A DNA stretch of 64,000 nucleotides, taken from the NCBI GenBank assembly GCA_032622095.1, contig CP136068.1, positions 154,777,151 through 154,841,150 of the forward strand. Direction: 5' to 3'. Shown piece after piece: positions 23,831 through 35,900 of this stretch (position 1 is the first letter of the stretch; each line of letters opens with the position of its first letter). The notes below the pieces were generated by a model. The model did no database searches. It saw only the letters and a program-made list of their open reading frames with translations, and was not told the origin of the DNA. The DNA comes from Siphonodentalium dalli (Eukaryota > Mollusca > Scaphopoda > Gadilida > Siphonodentaliidae). Both the position numbers and the translations under genes were made by a program.

Positions 23831-24385
23831 ATATAAAGTTATTATACAATGTTGTGTACAGTATGTGTTTTTCTTGTACGAGTCCAGGTTGTGGTGAAAA
23901 GTCATATTGGACGAGACACGCAGTGTCGAGTCCAATATGACTTTTCACCACATCTTGGACGAGTACAAGAAAATCTCATACTGTACACAACATTGTATAA
24001 TGACATTTTTATTATCCATCTGTATGTTTATCCAAATTTTGGGAATACAACTTTAGTGGTTACTTTTGGTATTTGTCGGCACTTAATTCTCTATTAAAGC
24101 CTGTATTGATCATCAGAAAGCATACTTTGGAACAGTAAACACGGAAATGAAAAACAAAACTCAATGCGGAAGTGAAACATCTGCTAATTCACCAGTGTTG
24201 CGCGCGCATCACAATTTTACCGATTCATTTTGCAAAAGTTAATTCGTGACGTCACAGAGTCCCGATAAAAAAGTCATATTGCACACTTGGGAGTTCAATA
24301 TGACATTCGGGAGTCCAATATGACTTTTTCCAGGACTATCACGTGGCGGCTTTTGCCCAATCGGAAATGGTGTTAGTTAAGGGGT
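23831..24385. repeat. foldback repeat, copy B (complete palindrome)
   Basis: Second copy of 21957-22490, in the same orientation, 1.87 kb downstream. Its palindrome is complete: GTCCAATATGACTTTTCACC and its complement flank a short GACACGCAGTGTC centre, and the outer arms end in ACAATGTTGTGTACAGTATG. The distal half has further short 'GAGTCCAATATGACTTT' repeats. Confidence 0.9.
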
Positions 24386-24433
24386 GGATAATAATATATG
24401 TTTACACAACATAATGGAAATAGACAATAACAC

Positions 24434-24474
24434 AGGGACGCAGTCAGAGCGTCTCATTATACCATTGAGCCAGA
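24434..24474 (-). other. tRNA-like 5' half (possible SINE remnant)
   Basis: On the minus strand TGGCTCAATGG matches the RNA polymerase III A-box pattern. It is followed by a D-arm-like stretch and a 5-bp stem GACGC/GCGTC around a 7-base loop. No B box or acceptor stem follows and the base before the loop triplet is not U33-like, so this is not a functional tRNA gene. Confidence 0.25.
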
Positions 24475-24559
24475 CAAAACTTCCCTACCAAGTTCTCGAA
24501 ATTCCATTTGCACCACCAACTTGGGTTAGATTGTTCTAACAGCTTACATCAAACTTTCC

Positions 24560-26270
24560 AACTGCTGGATATTTCACCTAGCACCCTTCCAGTGTTGACA
24601 ATATCTGACGCTTGTCCAATTCAGTACAACATTGTGACCAAAATCAAGGGGAGGGGGTCGCAAATAAATTCCAAGAGACTTGGTGGGTGGGTCATTTCTG
24701 ACATCCGATCGTATTTGTATTTTTGTTATTTGCCTGCCGCTTTTTGTAAATTGTCCCAGGTTGTCGGAAATCGACACAGAATTATATATCGTATGTTGCC
24801 TGATAGAATAGCCATCGGTTGATATTGAGATCATAATTCCATCCGTGCCATATGTGTTCAATACTCAATATATGATGAGGGTACACGAAACAGTGAAAAT
24901 TCGCCTTTATTATGACAACCGCTTCTTGTGAAGTGTCGCATGGTGCAGGCTTTCGGGAACCGACACATCCATGGGGTGTATATCCTGATACAAATTAACA
25001 TTTGGTCACAATCTCAGTTAATATTGAGAGCATATAATTTCAGCATGTGGTGTCGTCAAATATGGTAGGGGGTCCGCAAAACAGAAATTTTGCCTTTCTT
25101 ATTTGCCAGCCACTTTTCGTAAAGTGCCAATGCTTTCACAACCAAATCCATATCTATATATAAAGTGTGTACTTCCTCATACAACTACCAATATACTCTC
25201 TGTTAATCTTGAGAGGCTGTCGTTCCAGTTCCTGGTGTGTTCTAGTCTTAAAATAATTATTGTCCTAAAACAGTAAACAATTTTAATTGCCAGTCGCTTT
25301 TTGAAATGTATCACTGGCTGCCAACAATTGTGTATTACCTTATATAATAGCCATATGTACACAACGTCGTTTGACATTGATAGCACATTCATTCAATTTT
25401 TGATCCATCAAAATCGTGAAATTCGCCTTTATCGTTAGTCGGCAGCTTTTTGTAAGGTGTCACATGCTTTCGTGAACCAACCTATCATTAAATATTGCAT
25501 CCATTCTGATAGAACAGCTATTCCACCAACATGCTGGTGATATTGATAGCATCTCCGTGGCGAATGTTCTAGACTTCAAATAGGGATTGGGTGTCCCCTG
25601 AGACAGTGAAAATTAGCCCTTTTCGTTTGCCACCATCTTTTTGTAAAGTTCAATAGGATTTCGGGAACCATCCCATCTATAAAAATGTGTATTTCCAGAT
25701 AAAATACATTTTCCCACACCAACAGTTAATATGGAAATCATATAATTTCAGTTCGTGTCGTGTTTAAGACTTCAAATGGGATAGTGGGGTCCTCAAAACA
25801 GAACATTCTCTTTTATATTTGCCAGCCACTTTTTGTAAAAATGCCCCAGAATTGCGGGGGGACCAACCCACACATAGCAATTGCATGTTCCCCACTAGCA
25901 CTACCTTTCGTTCACAAACCCAGCTTACTGACATAGCATCCACCTCTCTAAACCCGCAGTTAAAATTGGGAACACATCCTTTCAGTTCGTAGTGTGTTCA
26001 AGACTTCAAATGGGATAGGGGCGTCAAAACAAACAAAATTCACATTTCTTATTTTCCAGCTGTCTTTTGTAAAGTGCCCTATGTTTTCTGGAACCACCCA
26101 TACACATTCTATATAATCCATGACAACACCAGCTTCCGTTCACTCATTTAATATTTCAGTTTGTGGTGTATGTAAGATGTTAGACGGGGTAGGGGCCGTC
26201 AGAACAAAGAAAATTCAACTTTCTTATTTGCCAGCCGCGTTTTTTAAAGTGCCCTATGTGATTTTATTGC
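24560..26270. repeat. degenerate ~190-bp tandem array
   Basis: The landmark 'TTGCCAGCC(A/G)CTTTTTGTAAA' followed by 'GTGCCC' and 'GGAACC' occurs, with drift, at about 24731, 24914, 25104, 25288, 25439, 25628, 25820, 26054 and 26229 (spacings 151-234, mostly 175-192). The units also share 'AGTTCGTGGTGTGTTCAAGA' and 'CTTCAAATGGGATAGGGG'. The same family is seen at 4441-5560. Old and non-coding. Confidence 0.85.
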
Positions 26271-27065
26271 ATTTTATAATTTGACAAATAGAATCTGAAA
26301 AATGACATGATTTGACCAAAAGGCATGGGAGCACGAGTATTTCTCCTCTCCCTTAACAATATTGAAACGCATAATAATATTTATATATTGTATTATGTTT
26401 GGTCTCAAAGTTTGCTTAGTTGGAAAGTAGTACCTAAAAGGGGGATCGAAGGGTCTGGAGTTGTGAGTGGACAAATATCACGGAGGGGGTGTAGGTCCTA
26501 TGACGAGATGAGCCGAGACTTTTGATAACAATATGGGCGAAAACATAGGCGAAGATATAGGCTTACTGGGATTTTGAAAGTTTTCCGTCAATGGAATCTA
26601 CCTGACGATGCAATGCACGTTTAGGTGCTGCTAAACAATTTATCATTTAGAGTATTGGATAGGTTGCTTTGACCGAACAGGATATCTTCAACCATATCAA
26701 CAAAAAATTCCATTTAGCCAGATGCGTTGGAGGAATAGTAACCGCCTTTCTTCAAATAATGGGCACTGGAAGAAAAAATGCAAAGCGTCGCCAATATAAA
26801 ACCCGCATTGACAGTTGGCTGTTATGGAAATATAGTTTCCAAGTTTATCAAAATTGAACATATCTATTGTGACCCACTATATAAATGAAGAATAGTATGC
26901 ACACCGGGTTACATGAAATATGTTGAGCGCATATGCACTGCCTCTCAACAATGTCACAACAATCATGTTTAGCGGTCGATTGGTTGTCTGATAAACAGAT
27001 CCAAATACAAATTCGCCACCAGTATACATACCGAACCAGTAGAGACCATTGTATAAATGTTGGCC
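26271..27065. other. no gene seen
   Basis: No recognisable exon. A mildly diverged predecessor of the next repeat may start near 26960. Confidence 0.4.
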
Positions 27066-27425
27066 AAGTACCAGCAATGTGTCTACTGAACAGCCTATAT
27101 AAGATATCTCAACATAACTGTAAAAGATAACGTCGATTTGCTCAGTAGTTCGTAACATGCATAGATGTAATTTCAACATTATTACATGAAGCACAATTCC
27201 GTAGAGTTGGTATGTAGATGGTATTTAAGAACGCACAATGTCAAAATCGAATTTGGTCCGATGATTTTTCACAGAGCTTTGCTGATTGTTCGACTTATAA
27301 AATAATTCGCAGTTAATAAGTATCAACAATGTGTCTACTGAACAGCCTCCATAAGATATATGAACACCACTTTGAAAAATAACGCCCATTTGTTCAATAG
27401 TTCGCAACGTGAATAGAAATGATTT
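27066..27425. repeat. direct duplication, ~254-bp spacing
   Basis: 'CAATGTGTCTACTGAACAGC' occurs at about 27076 and 27328, with matching downstream text ('AAGATAT...AATAACG...TTTG(C/T)TCA(G/A)TAGTTCG') over about 105 bases. Confidence 0.75.
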
Positions 27426-28099
27426 CTCGTAAATATGTTCAAGTATGAATACAGCCAGGAGGTCGATGACTTACATACACTCGAGCAAAAAGTCCGCTTT
27501 TAAAAAGTCTGAACAAGGAAGTTCCTAATTCTAAAGCAAAATAATTGTTGCTTGATTTCTTAAAGCGACATTCAAATTGACGTACGTGGTACTTGTGAAA
27601 ATGGGAGTAACTCGTTTCTATTTCTAACGATTTCGTTAACAAAAAACCTGTGATTCAGACTTAAAGCACTCTTGTGTCGAAGTGCTCCAATCCTAATGCT
27701 CACTCCGGTGTTACACTTTCTTTTAATCTTAGCACATATTTCCTATCCAATGGGGATAATAGCTCGGTAAGTGTTGTTCCCTCTCCTCGTCCCTGACGGT
27801 GACGACGCCACAATGCAACATATTTATCCTTAAAACACAGCATTATACTTTTAGCTATACCATGGAGATGACTACTACACATGTTTGGTAGAAACCGCCA
27901 ACAATAAAAGTGTTCAATAACTCTGGGGGAATTTTCCCCACCGTCTCTAATTCGAGCGGTGTGTTATGATCTCGCCAAGACAAACTATCATATGGAACTA
28001 AGATGATTTTATTTAAACTCAGTGAAGAATGTGAGACCGAAAAACACGCATAATAAAATTACAACGAACAACGTTTTATCAATTATGTTCACGCATGTC
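27426..28099. other. 3' flank of gypsy relic, no gene seen
   Basis: An LTR would be expected here, but I found no matching copy at the other end of the element. Confidence 0.4.
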
Positions 28100-31018
28100 G
28101 TAACATCTTAGAGTTCCTCGATCAGTCGCTGGGGTTGACGTCTTGTACGACCGCTCCGTCGTGGAACATCTACTGTGGGTGGAGTTGCCCGTTGAATTAG
28201 TACTTTTGTTAGACGGTGGTGCATTTGGGTGGCTTATCGCGAGGCGTTTTCAGAGGAAATGACGGTTTCGTCGCCATGCACGCCCTGAATCAAGCTTCAC
28301 AAGATAATCGCGATTGGCCCCGATTTCAATAACTGTCCCGCATGTGTCCCAACTCTTATGGTACTGAACTGCAACTTTACTTCAAACAGTTAATTCAGGT
28401 AACACCTCGGCCTTCTGTTGTAGTGTTGCTCAAGTTTATTTCGAATTTGAGACGCGTTCACGTCAGCTGTTTTGATCGACACTTGCCATTCTGGCGCAAA
28501 AGCGCGTTTATGGACATGAAGCGTATCTCGAGCAGGGTGCCCGAAAACTATCTGCGCAGGGGATCGTGCGTCGTTGCGTGATGTATTTCTCCACTGTAAC
28601 AGATCTTTTTGCCAGTGGAGTTAAAACACAGGCATTATAAAAGTATAATGCTGTGTTTTAACCGATTTTATTAACCGATTTTTCACCTGGTCGAAACGCC
28701 GATTGAAGAAGATGTTTCATTGCTTTGACATTTGCCTCCGCGTGAGAATTTGACTGCGGATAACGCAGTCTTTTAGAAATGTCTGTCAAACACGAGATGC
28801 ATACTGCGGCTCATTATCACTACATACAATTGTCGGAATTGCTGTATCAGTGAATGTCTTTTTGCAAGACTCGATCAGTTTAACTGAAGTTGCTTCTTTC
28901 CCTAAGCTAAAGACAGACGGCCAGCCAGACTTGACATATGTTATTATCAGATACTGACATCCATTTGATGAAAACAAATCTGAACACATGTGTTCAAACA
29001 CTCGACTAGGAACCGGTGGTATTTTATTGGCTCATGGCACTGAGAAGGTATGTGTTCACTGCAAATCATACATGATCGTACAGTCCTATCTATATCTGCA
29101 TCAATTCCTGACCGATAAACAGACCTGCGCTTCGAACGTTCAATCCCTTGGTGACTTGCATGCAATTTAGTCAGTGTTTGTCCTCATTTGTTTTGGAATT
29201 ACAAGTCGGCAGCCACACACAATATAGCCATTGTCAATTGTAAGTCGATCGTGTCGGCCCAGTATTGACGGAGAGCAAGTGATAAGTCTTTATTGTCGTC
29301 TGGAAATCCTTTCTCGACAACTGAATACAGTTCCTGATATTCGTCATCGTCACTTGAAATCGTTTTATAGCTTCAAGCTGGAGATCCTCTTCGAGAATGT
29401 CATCAGATATAGGCTGGATCATAATGGATCTCAAACTGTACTCAACCGCGTTCTCTAAAATTTGGTCTTCGTTATCAGGGTCCTTTATTAGGTTGCGACT
29501 GAGAGTATCTGCAGCAGAAAATTTAGTTCCAGGAATCCACGTCGTGTGGAATTGATATCGCATAAGCTTCATTCGCATAGTTTGCAGTCGACGATTATCA
29601 ATGTCACTCAAATAATAACTATTTGATATAGGCACAAGTGGTCCATGATCCGTAACGAGTTCGAAATTTGACGGTCCTTCCAGGAAATTTCACATTTCTG
29701 AACTGCCCAAACGGCTGCCAACATCTCAAGTTCAATCATGGCATATCGAGTTTCCGCTGCGGAGAGAAATCTTGAACCTGATTGAACGACATGCCACGTT
29801 TTCTTTGACAGGTCCTGTTGGAACAGGGCGAATCATAAACCATTCAAGCGACTGGCATCAACATGTAATTCAGTAAGTCTTTGATGATCATAATAGGAGA
29901 GAACGATCACTGCACATTGCATCTCGGGCTTTTTTGACCGACGTTTCATGAATCGAATCCCATGTAAATTCGTTATCGACTTGAGAAGTGGTCGTAAAGG
30001 GTCCAAATATTTGGCAATCTGGTTAGTAAAGTCAGCCAACTAGTTCACCAGCCCAAAAAATGACCTGAGATCAGTTATGTTCTTTGGAACTGGGAAGTCA
30101 CTGATAGCCTCCGTAATATCAGAACTGATTGTAAATCCTTTGTCGTTTATTCTGTAACCACAGAACGCTACTTCGGTTTCACCGACAACGAACTTATCAG
30201 GATTTAACGAAATTCCCTTTTGGGAACAACGTTAGAATCTGACGTACGTGTGCCACATGAGATTCGAATGGCGCCCGTAAAAACGTGAACCGCCCAAAAG
30301 GAGTGATAAATGTTGTCAGTCGTTGACTGTCGGGAGACAGAGGGCACTGCCAGTAGCCACTGAGACAACCAAACGATGATAAAAAACGAGCGTTTGTAGC
30401 TTCCATGTCCGCAGCAGCTTCCTGTGGAGACGGAGATTGGTCGCGCTCCCGTTGAACAAACTGATTCAATTTGGTAAAGTCGACACATAGACGAATATGG
30501 TCCGAATTTTTCTTCGGGGCCACCACCATTGGTGCACACCATTCAGTAGGATCTGTCACTGGAACTATGATTCCTTTGGCGAGCATACTATTCAGTTTAT
30601 CTTGAAGTTTATCTCGATATGCATAATAAATTGGTGCGCGGTGCTTTTATACAGAAAGGAGTGTGATTGTCCTCCTGGAGTTCGTTTTTAAATTGTTCAC
30701 CATAGCGCGGATCTCACGATCGAACACAATGGGAAAATCCGCTATGAACTGCTCTCGAAGAGTTATAGAATCGCTTATTTCGCTGGTCGCATGCATACGG
30801 TATGTGGTTATCGCGTTTGTCTCCGTAATCGCGTTTGTCACATGCGTATGGCCTGTGGATTCTCCGATATCAACATTGTTCTGATCATTAACAACCTTGT
30901 TCCCGTGTACACTGGATAAACTAGTAGAAGTCGTTGCTTCAAAATAACCATCAGGTAAAACGGTAATCGCATGCCAATGGTCGCTCGCTGGTAATTTGTC
31001 GTTTTCCCCACTATTCAT
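28100..31018 (-). pseudogene. Ty3/gypsy-type pol relic
   Basis: Minus-strand pieces appear in normal pol order. 31018-30647: linker ending with an 'FPIVFDREI' block that precedes RT. 30586-30197: RT fingers (VPVTDPTEWCAPMVV, VDFTKLN, TTFITPFGRFTF). 30180-29830: RT connection. 29830-29234: RNase H end with ADTLSRN. 29165-28947: H2C2 zinc finger with HxxxH and CMIC. 29001-28786: integrase core with GWPSVFSLGKEAT and SDNEPQY. About 28780-28690: YPQSNSHAEANVK block. 28350-28120: Arg-rich integrase tail. Several stops and frameshifts separate them. RT jumps from the 'RAPF' region to a post-catalytic block, so the segment that should hold the YxDD active site has been deleted. The element is inactive; LTRs not found. 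Confidence 0.9.
28620..28662. repeat. short inverted repeat inside gypsy relic
   Basis: GTTAAAACACAGGCATTATA is followed by its near-complement ending in CTGTGTTTTAAC, giving an 18-bp stem with a one-base bulge and a loop of about six bases. It interrupts the integrase-derived sequence. Part of the motif also occurs at 27832-27850. Confidence 0.75.
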
Positions 31019-32670
31019 CGTAGGTTTAACATATTTCCGTGAAAAAGAGATTTTTCAGCAGAAAATAAATGTTTCGGCTCCAAATGGCTTGAAAATCCAA
31101 ATTAACCAACACTTTTCCTATAAAGTAGAGATACGGTATGATGTGGTAATATTAACACAAACAATCTTGGCAAATAAGTTAGAACTTCGCCAGACCGTTC
31201 TCCTGACCAAAATCGTTCATTTCTTGAAAAAGTGACTGGTGGGTATCTCTCATCGTCGATTTGACAATAGCCACCACCAATTCCGATATTTTTCACTATC
31301 AATTTCTTGAACAATATATGTTTCTCCTTCAAAAAAAAGTTGTTTCAACTTGTTCTACCGTTCTACCCGACCTCTTTTGGCGTTTGGCGTTTGGCCGCTG
31401 CACTATAATGTAATGACGAGGGTAACATTGGAGATGTGATTCGCGGCAGGACATTCCAAGCTGGTTTATAATATATCGTAACAGTCAGCCAACAGTATTC
31501 TGAGAGTAAATTAGGTGTCGTTATGAACAGTACCTTCTTATCAATCCGTCATGATATACTATAATTATTTCTAGCAGTGTGTTAGTTAATGAATGGTGTT
31601 ATAGTCTTTGTACATCGCACGTGCATTTTTAGGCGTATTTTATTTTAGAAATTTAAAGATATGCCTCTTGAAATATGTCATACTTTTGGAGTTGGACAGA
31701 AGGAATTTATGGAATATATAATCCTGAAATAAAGTGGTATGACACTGGTATCGCTTCCCCCCACTTCGGTTCCCAGTTACCTCAACACAAATTATTTATG
31801 AAACCTCTTGTATTAATGAGAGCCATTTATCCTCGTCGCCTTGGTTCCAAAATGTTTGTTAACTTTTTATATACTAATTACTCGTTGACGAGTAGTTTCT
31901 TAGGATATGTTCAGATATTAAGTTCAACAGAGTTTGTTGAACTTATTATCTGAACATTTCTCACAAATTGATATGAATCCTTCTGCTCTTGTTTGTCGTC
32001 TGCTTCTGCTTCCTGAACACCCCTCTAAATGAATAATAGACCAATTCAAAGTTTAATTGTATAACTGAGTGGGAGAGTCCTTTGAGTACAGACAGGCGCG
32101 CCACGCAGCACCAAAGCCACCAAACAAAGGCACGCAGTCGTAACTGCACTGTGTTATTTGGTAATTAAAGAAAGCTAACTGCATGGTTACAACAGTTTTC
32201 AAATAAACTATCAATAGAGTTGTCGAACACTATCACCTACACTTTTGAGTCACAAGCAACTAATTATATAGAGTTACGCTTCTTGAATTTGTGTGTGGGG
32301 GGGGGGGGGGACTCGAGTCAGCGTGCATTAAACATATGGCGGCTGTTTGGTTGATTAGTTGATTGTCTTTTAGGGAAGAGACAATCATAGGCTCATATTC
32401 CACGTAAATATGTCGATCATTTTTGTTTAGATGTCCAGGAAGAGTGTGGTTGGGACCCGAAGTTAAGGAAGGGGTCTGTGTGTTTTTAATGGTGCTGATT
32501 TTTGTGCAATAAATGGGGCAGTTGTGGAAATGCAAGATTTTAGTTTTTAAAAATACTGTGAAGGGTGCGTTTGTCGTTACCGAATGTTGTACCGGGTGAC
32601 GTTCTAAGGGAAAGATTTACCACTTGAAGTTCAGATAGGCTTAACCCACGCCGACGTGAATTACAGTTAA
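31019..32670. other. no gene seen; includes hairpin
   Basis: No exon recognised. A 92-codon open frame at 31675-31953 has no recognisable domain and ends inside the hairpin listed separately. A G-run lies at 32297-32310. Confidence 0.4.
31908..31956. repeat. 21-bp stem hairpin
   Basis: TGTTCAGATATTAAGTTCAA and its reverse complement flank a 7-base loop (AGAGTTT), with one mismatch. It is isolated in otherwise unstructured sequence. The arm is microRNA-sized, but the whole hairpin is shorter than typical animal pre-miRNAs. Confidence 0.8.
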
Positions 32671-33083
32671 CCCTTTACCCAACAAACAGGCCAAAAACGG
32701 CCAAATAAAGCTGCAACAGCCTAAATTATCTTGGGTCTGTCTCAATAAAACCATACAAATATGGATATCATTGGAACCGGCTCATTGACCACATTGTGAT
32801 GGTTACAGTTATGCCCTGTGCCAATGCATTCTCTTATATATGCGAGTCGACCATAGGTCGCCTCGCATATATAAGAGAATGCATTGGCCTAAAAACAATA
32901 TTTTTTTACCATTTTTTCTTACATTCTTTAACAATTTTATAATTTTTAATGTGTTAAGCCAATGCATTCTCTTATATATGCGAGTCGACCATATGCATTC
33001 TCTTATATATGCGAGGCGACCTATGGTCGACTCGCATATATAAGAGAATGCATTGGCACAGGGCCGTTCTGTTGGGTAAAGGG
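32671..33083. mobile_element. piggyBac-type MITE 2
   Basis: The ends are CCCTTTACCCAACA and the complementary TGTTGGGTAAAGGG, flanked on both sides by TTAA (32667-32670 and 33084-33087). This is a textbook piggyBac target duplication. The interior contains the palindromic core around GCATTCTCTTATATATGCGA at 32820-32887, nearly identical to that of MITE 1, then further copies of the same arms at 32956-33060. No transposase frame. Confidence 0.92.
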
Positions 33084-33087
33084 TTAA

Positions 33088-34009
33088 CACTGTCGCCTGT
33101 GGGAAATAATTATTGGTTTCTAACCTTTTCGATGATTCGATCGAAGAAGAATATGACATAAATGTAAAGTGTTGTGGTTAGAATGAACTAAATGTGTTCC
33201 ATTGCTATAGGCCACTGTGTTAATGTTTGGCCACACCCACGCTAAATTCGCCATTTCCGAAGTGCACAATGTTTGGACACGGACACATTTAAACTGGAGA
33301 AAACCCACAGTTTTATATGCCGTGGGTATTCGATATCTTGAATTGTAAATGTGTATATTATACGCCATTCGCGTTCCCGAATTTGTTTAACTCGCATTTG
33401 AGATGCCATATAAAACCAAAGGGACGTAATTCTACTTATTTAGTTGCATAAAGGGATACTGTACTCAAATGTTGTTGATTTCTATAGTCTCCGAGTCGTA
33501 GAATAAGGTAACCAGATTTCCTTTTTTTGAAAGTATATTGAGCACAAAGTCATGTTACGGGTGGCAGATTGGCCAGAATGCGAAAATACAAATTACCGTT
33601 GTCGAGTAATTTGTGTACAGTTATCAAGCTAATGTATCAAATAAATGTTATATTATATGCATACTATAGTCATATATATATATATATATATACATATTTA
33701 CGTCACGTATCAACATATTTGTACACGATCATGTGTGCCACGTGTTGCCCAATCTACTATCCGTCAATTAATCTTATGACGTCTTGTACACGGAAATTCG
33801 TAATTTAATTTTAAATGCCTTATATCAAATTATTAACTTTGATTTTAAGATAACTTATTAACCTGAACGTTTACAGAATATATCGACTCAAATTACTTAT
33901 TTTTCTACATATTATCGATATTAGATTGTTGTTATTATCGGGAATTTATTGAAAATGACGTACAGTACCCCTTTATAGCGATGGGCAAACATGACGCATC
34001 ATAGTCACG
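33088..34009. other. no gene; (TA)n at 33674-33693
   Basis: No exon recognised. Contains a TA dinucleotide run. Confidence 0.45.
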
Positions 34010-34450
34010 CTGGTCATCCGTGTAACGAGGACCCGGATAAGTAACGACGGACGCGACTTCCGTGTGAAGACATTGTCTCGGGCTGGTCAAGAAAAACGGT
34101 GAGTAAATGCCTTTAAAATTAATATACCTATATTTTAGTGTGCGTAGTGTTTTGGGACAATATTAGTCTAAATCGGTGGGTGCTAAATTGATGTACACGT
34201 GTCCACAATTAATGTATAAAGAGGATAGTTGTTGACAAATACTGATAGTGCACGCAAATTGACCCAAAACATAATGTTATCACTGGCAAATCTGAACAAT
34301 TCATGACGTTCAGGTACCGCCGGGATCCCTGTCATTGAAATATAAGCAACACAACCACCGCCAAGCAACCAGTTTCCAGCAATTCGAATATTTAGCATTA
34401 TCAACGAGTAACGAGAACCCGTTATCATGTAACGTTGGACGCGCTTCAGA
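34010..34450. repeat. dispersed repeat related to 23440-23715
   Basis: Besides the similarity to the earlier copy, its two ends resemble each other in direct orientation ('GTAACGAG(G/A)ACCCG...GTAACG..GGACGCG' at 34020 and 34403). This suggests a short element with direct terminal repeats, or a tandem duplication carrying an insert. Confidence 0.65.
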
Positions 34451-34737
34451 AATCACATTGAGTAACCGCGGATTCGAATATTCCGACAAACAATTTATTT
34501 AGAAACATGATGTTTTGAATGTATAAGGAATCACATGTTTATGTGTTTTACCATTATTTGTCGCATTGTTAACCATCTGTTTCACAGCAAATTTTAAACA
34601 GAGGAAACGTTGTCGGGAGACTGTATCGCGCGGCGATAGTTAACTAGTTTTGTGTGTAATGTGATGTGACATGGTTGTCAGTTGTTGCGGTGTATCGTGT
34701 CTGCGTTGACCCTGAACGCGTTTTTGTGGTCGCTGGT

Positions 34738-35284
34738 AACGGTAAGTAAGTAAGTAAGTAATGCTTTATTCTCAGCCATTATAATACATGGTACATGAGA
34801 AAACATATATACATTATATACAAATTAGAACTTTCCGGGGTATACATAGACAGAATACAATGCAGATAATAATCAGTTACGGTCCAATATTGCATTAACA
34901 TGTCCGGACTAGAACAATACAGATCTCGATAGACTTATTTAAAGATTCTAAGCGAACCGGGAAAAAAAGAAGAAGAAATTACATAAATATACATCATGGT
35001 TAGTATATATAGTACTGTTTTCTCATTTTCTTTTTGGAAACCAAGTTGTTGTAAATAATGATGTACCAATATTACGTACATGATTATTATCTGTAATTAA
35101 ATTGACTCATATAATGTTTACACACACTTATAAATACACACATATTATATACGTATACATACTCATGCATATACCTACACACACAAACATACATACATAT
35201 GTATAAATATACATGCATACAAACACATACATACACATACACACCCATACATATATATACACATATACATATACATATATATAC

Positions 35285-35325
<41 letters not shown>

Positions 35326-35900
35326 TATATTTATATATATACATATGTATACATATATATATATATGTGGAGGGTTCATTGAATATAGACTATATACTTA
35401 CTTGGCAAAAATGTGGGTGGAACCTGGGTCGGGGTACTATGGTGCATATGTGACTAGAGAGTCGTTACTGTTGCCAATCGTCAAATTTATAGTTAGGCGA
35501 TGTTGTTTGCCACATGTGGTTCCATTAAACGTAGGGCGTCGCGGATGAATATGCTTAGATTAATCAGAGTTCTTTCGTCTATTTCTGCAGGTGAAAAGCG
35601 CATTCAATTTTGTATGTGTTGGGCCTAACTCGGTAGTACGGTGTGATGTGTTCTGTCATAGATCGAGTAGTTTCTTGCATTTGAGGATGATACGATACTC
35701 GTCCCCGACTTCCTCATTACATAGTGAACAGTTTCTATCTGAGTAGTCCTTGTTGGTCCATGATCCGGATTTTACTGGCAGACACTATTATTAGGCACAG
35801 GAGAGTACACTTATGTATGTCGGAACCTGGTTATTACCTGTTAATCCGCTTGTTTCCCGTTATGACGAAATGTCCCAATGTCTCGAGTTTGATGATTTCG
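34738..35900 (-). pseudogene. non-LTR retrotransposon 3' end
   Basis: Read on the minus strand, 35760-35600 gives a zinc-knuckle tail (NCSLCNEEVGDEYRIILKC) like those ending CR1/RTE-type ORF2 proteins, then a stop. The element's 3' end is a (TTAC)n tail, seen as (GTAA)n at 34740-34762 on the plus strand, next to 'TGCTTTATTCTCAGCCATT'. Further degenerate coding may continue to about 35900. The 3' untranslated part holds the microsatellite at 35090-35375. It lies directly before lectin exon B1. Confidence 0.7.
35090..35375. repeat. compound (CA)n/(CATA)n/(TA)n microsatellite
   Basis: Roughly 280 bases are almost entirely alternating purine-pyrimidine, including ATATATAT runs at 35290-35325 and 35350-35368. 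All long open frames here, on either strand, are low-complexity artefacts. Confidence 0.95.

Noticed and set aside
27660-31400. LTRs for the minus-strand gypsy relic
   Set aside because: I looked for matching direct repeats on the two sides and found none.
34640-34745. Strong-looking donor AACG|GTAAGTAAG as a 5' exon of lectin B
   Set aside because: The GTAA repeat is better explained as the tail of a minus-strand LINE, and no ATG-initiated frame reaches it.
35087-35548. Open frames of 83-111 codons rich in Tyr, Ile, His and Thr on both strands
   Set aside because: They are translations of the (CA)/(TA) microsatellite.
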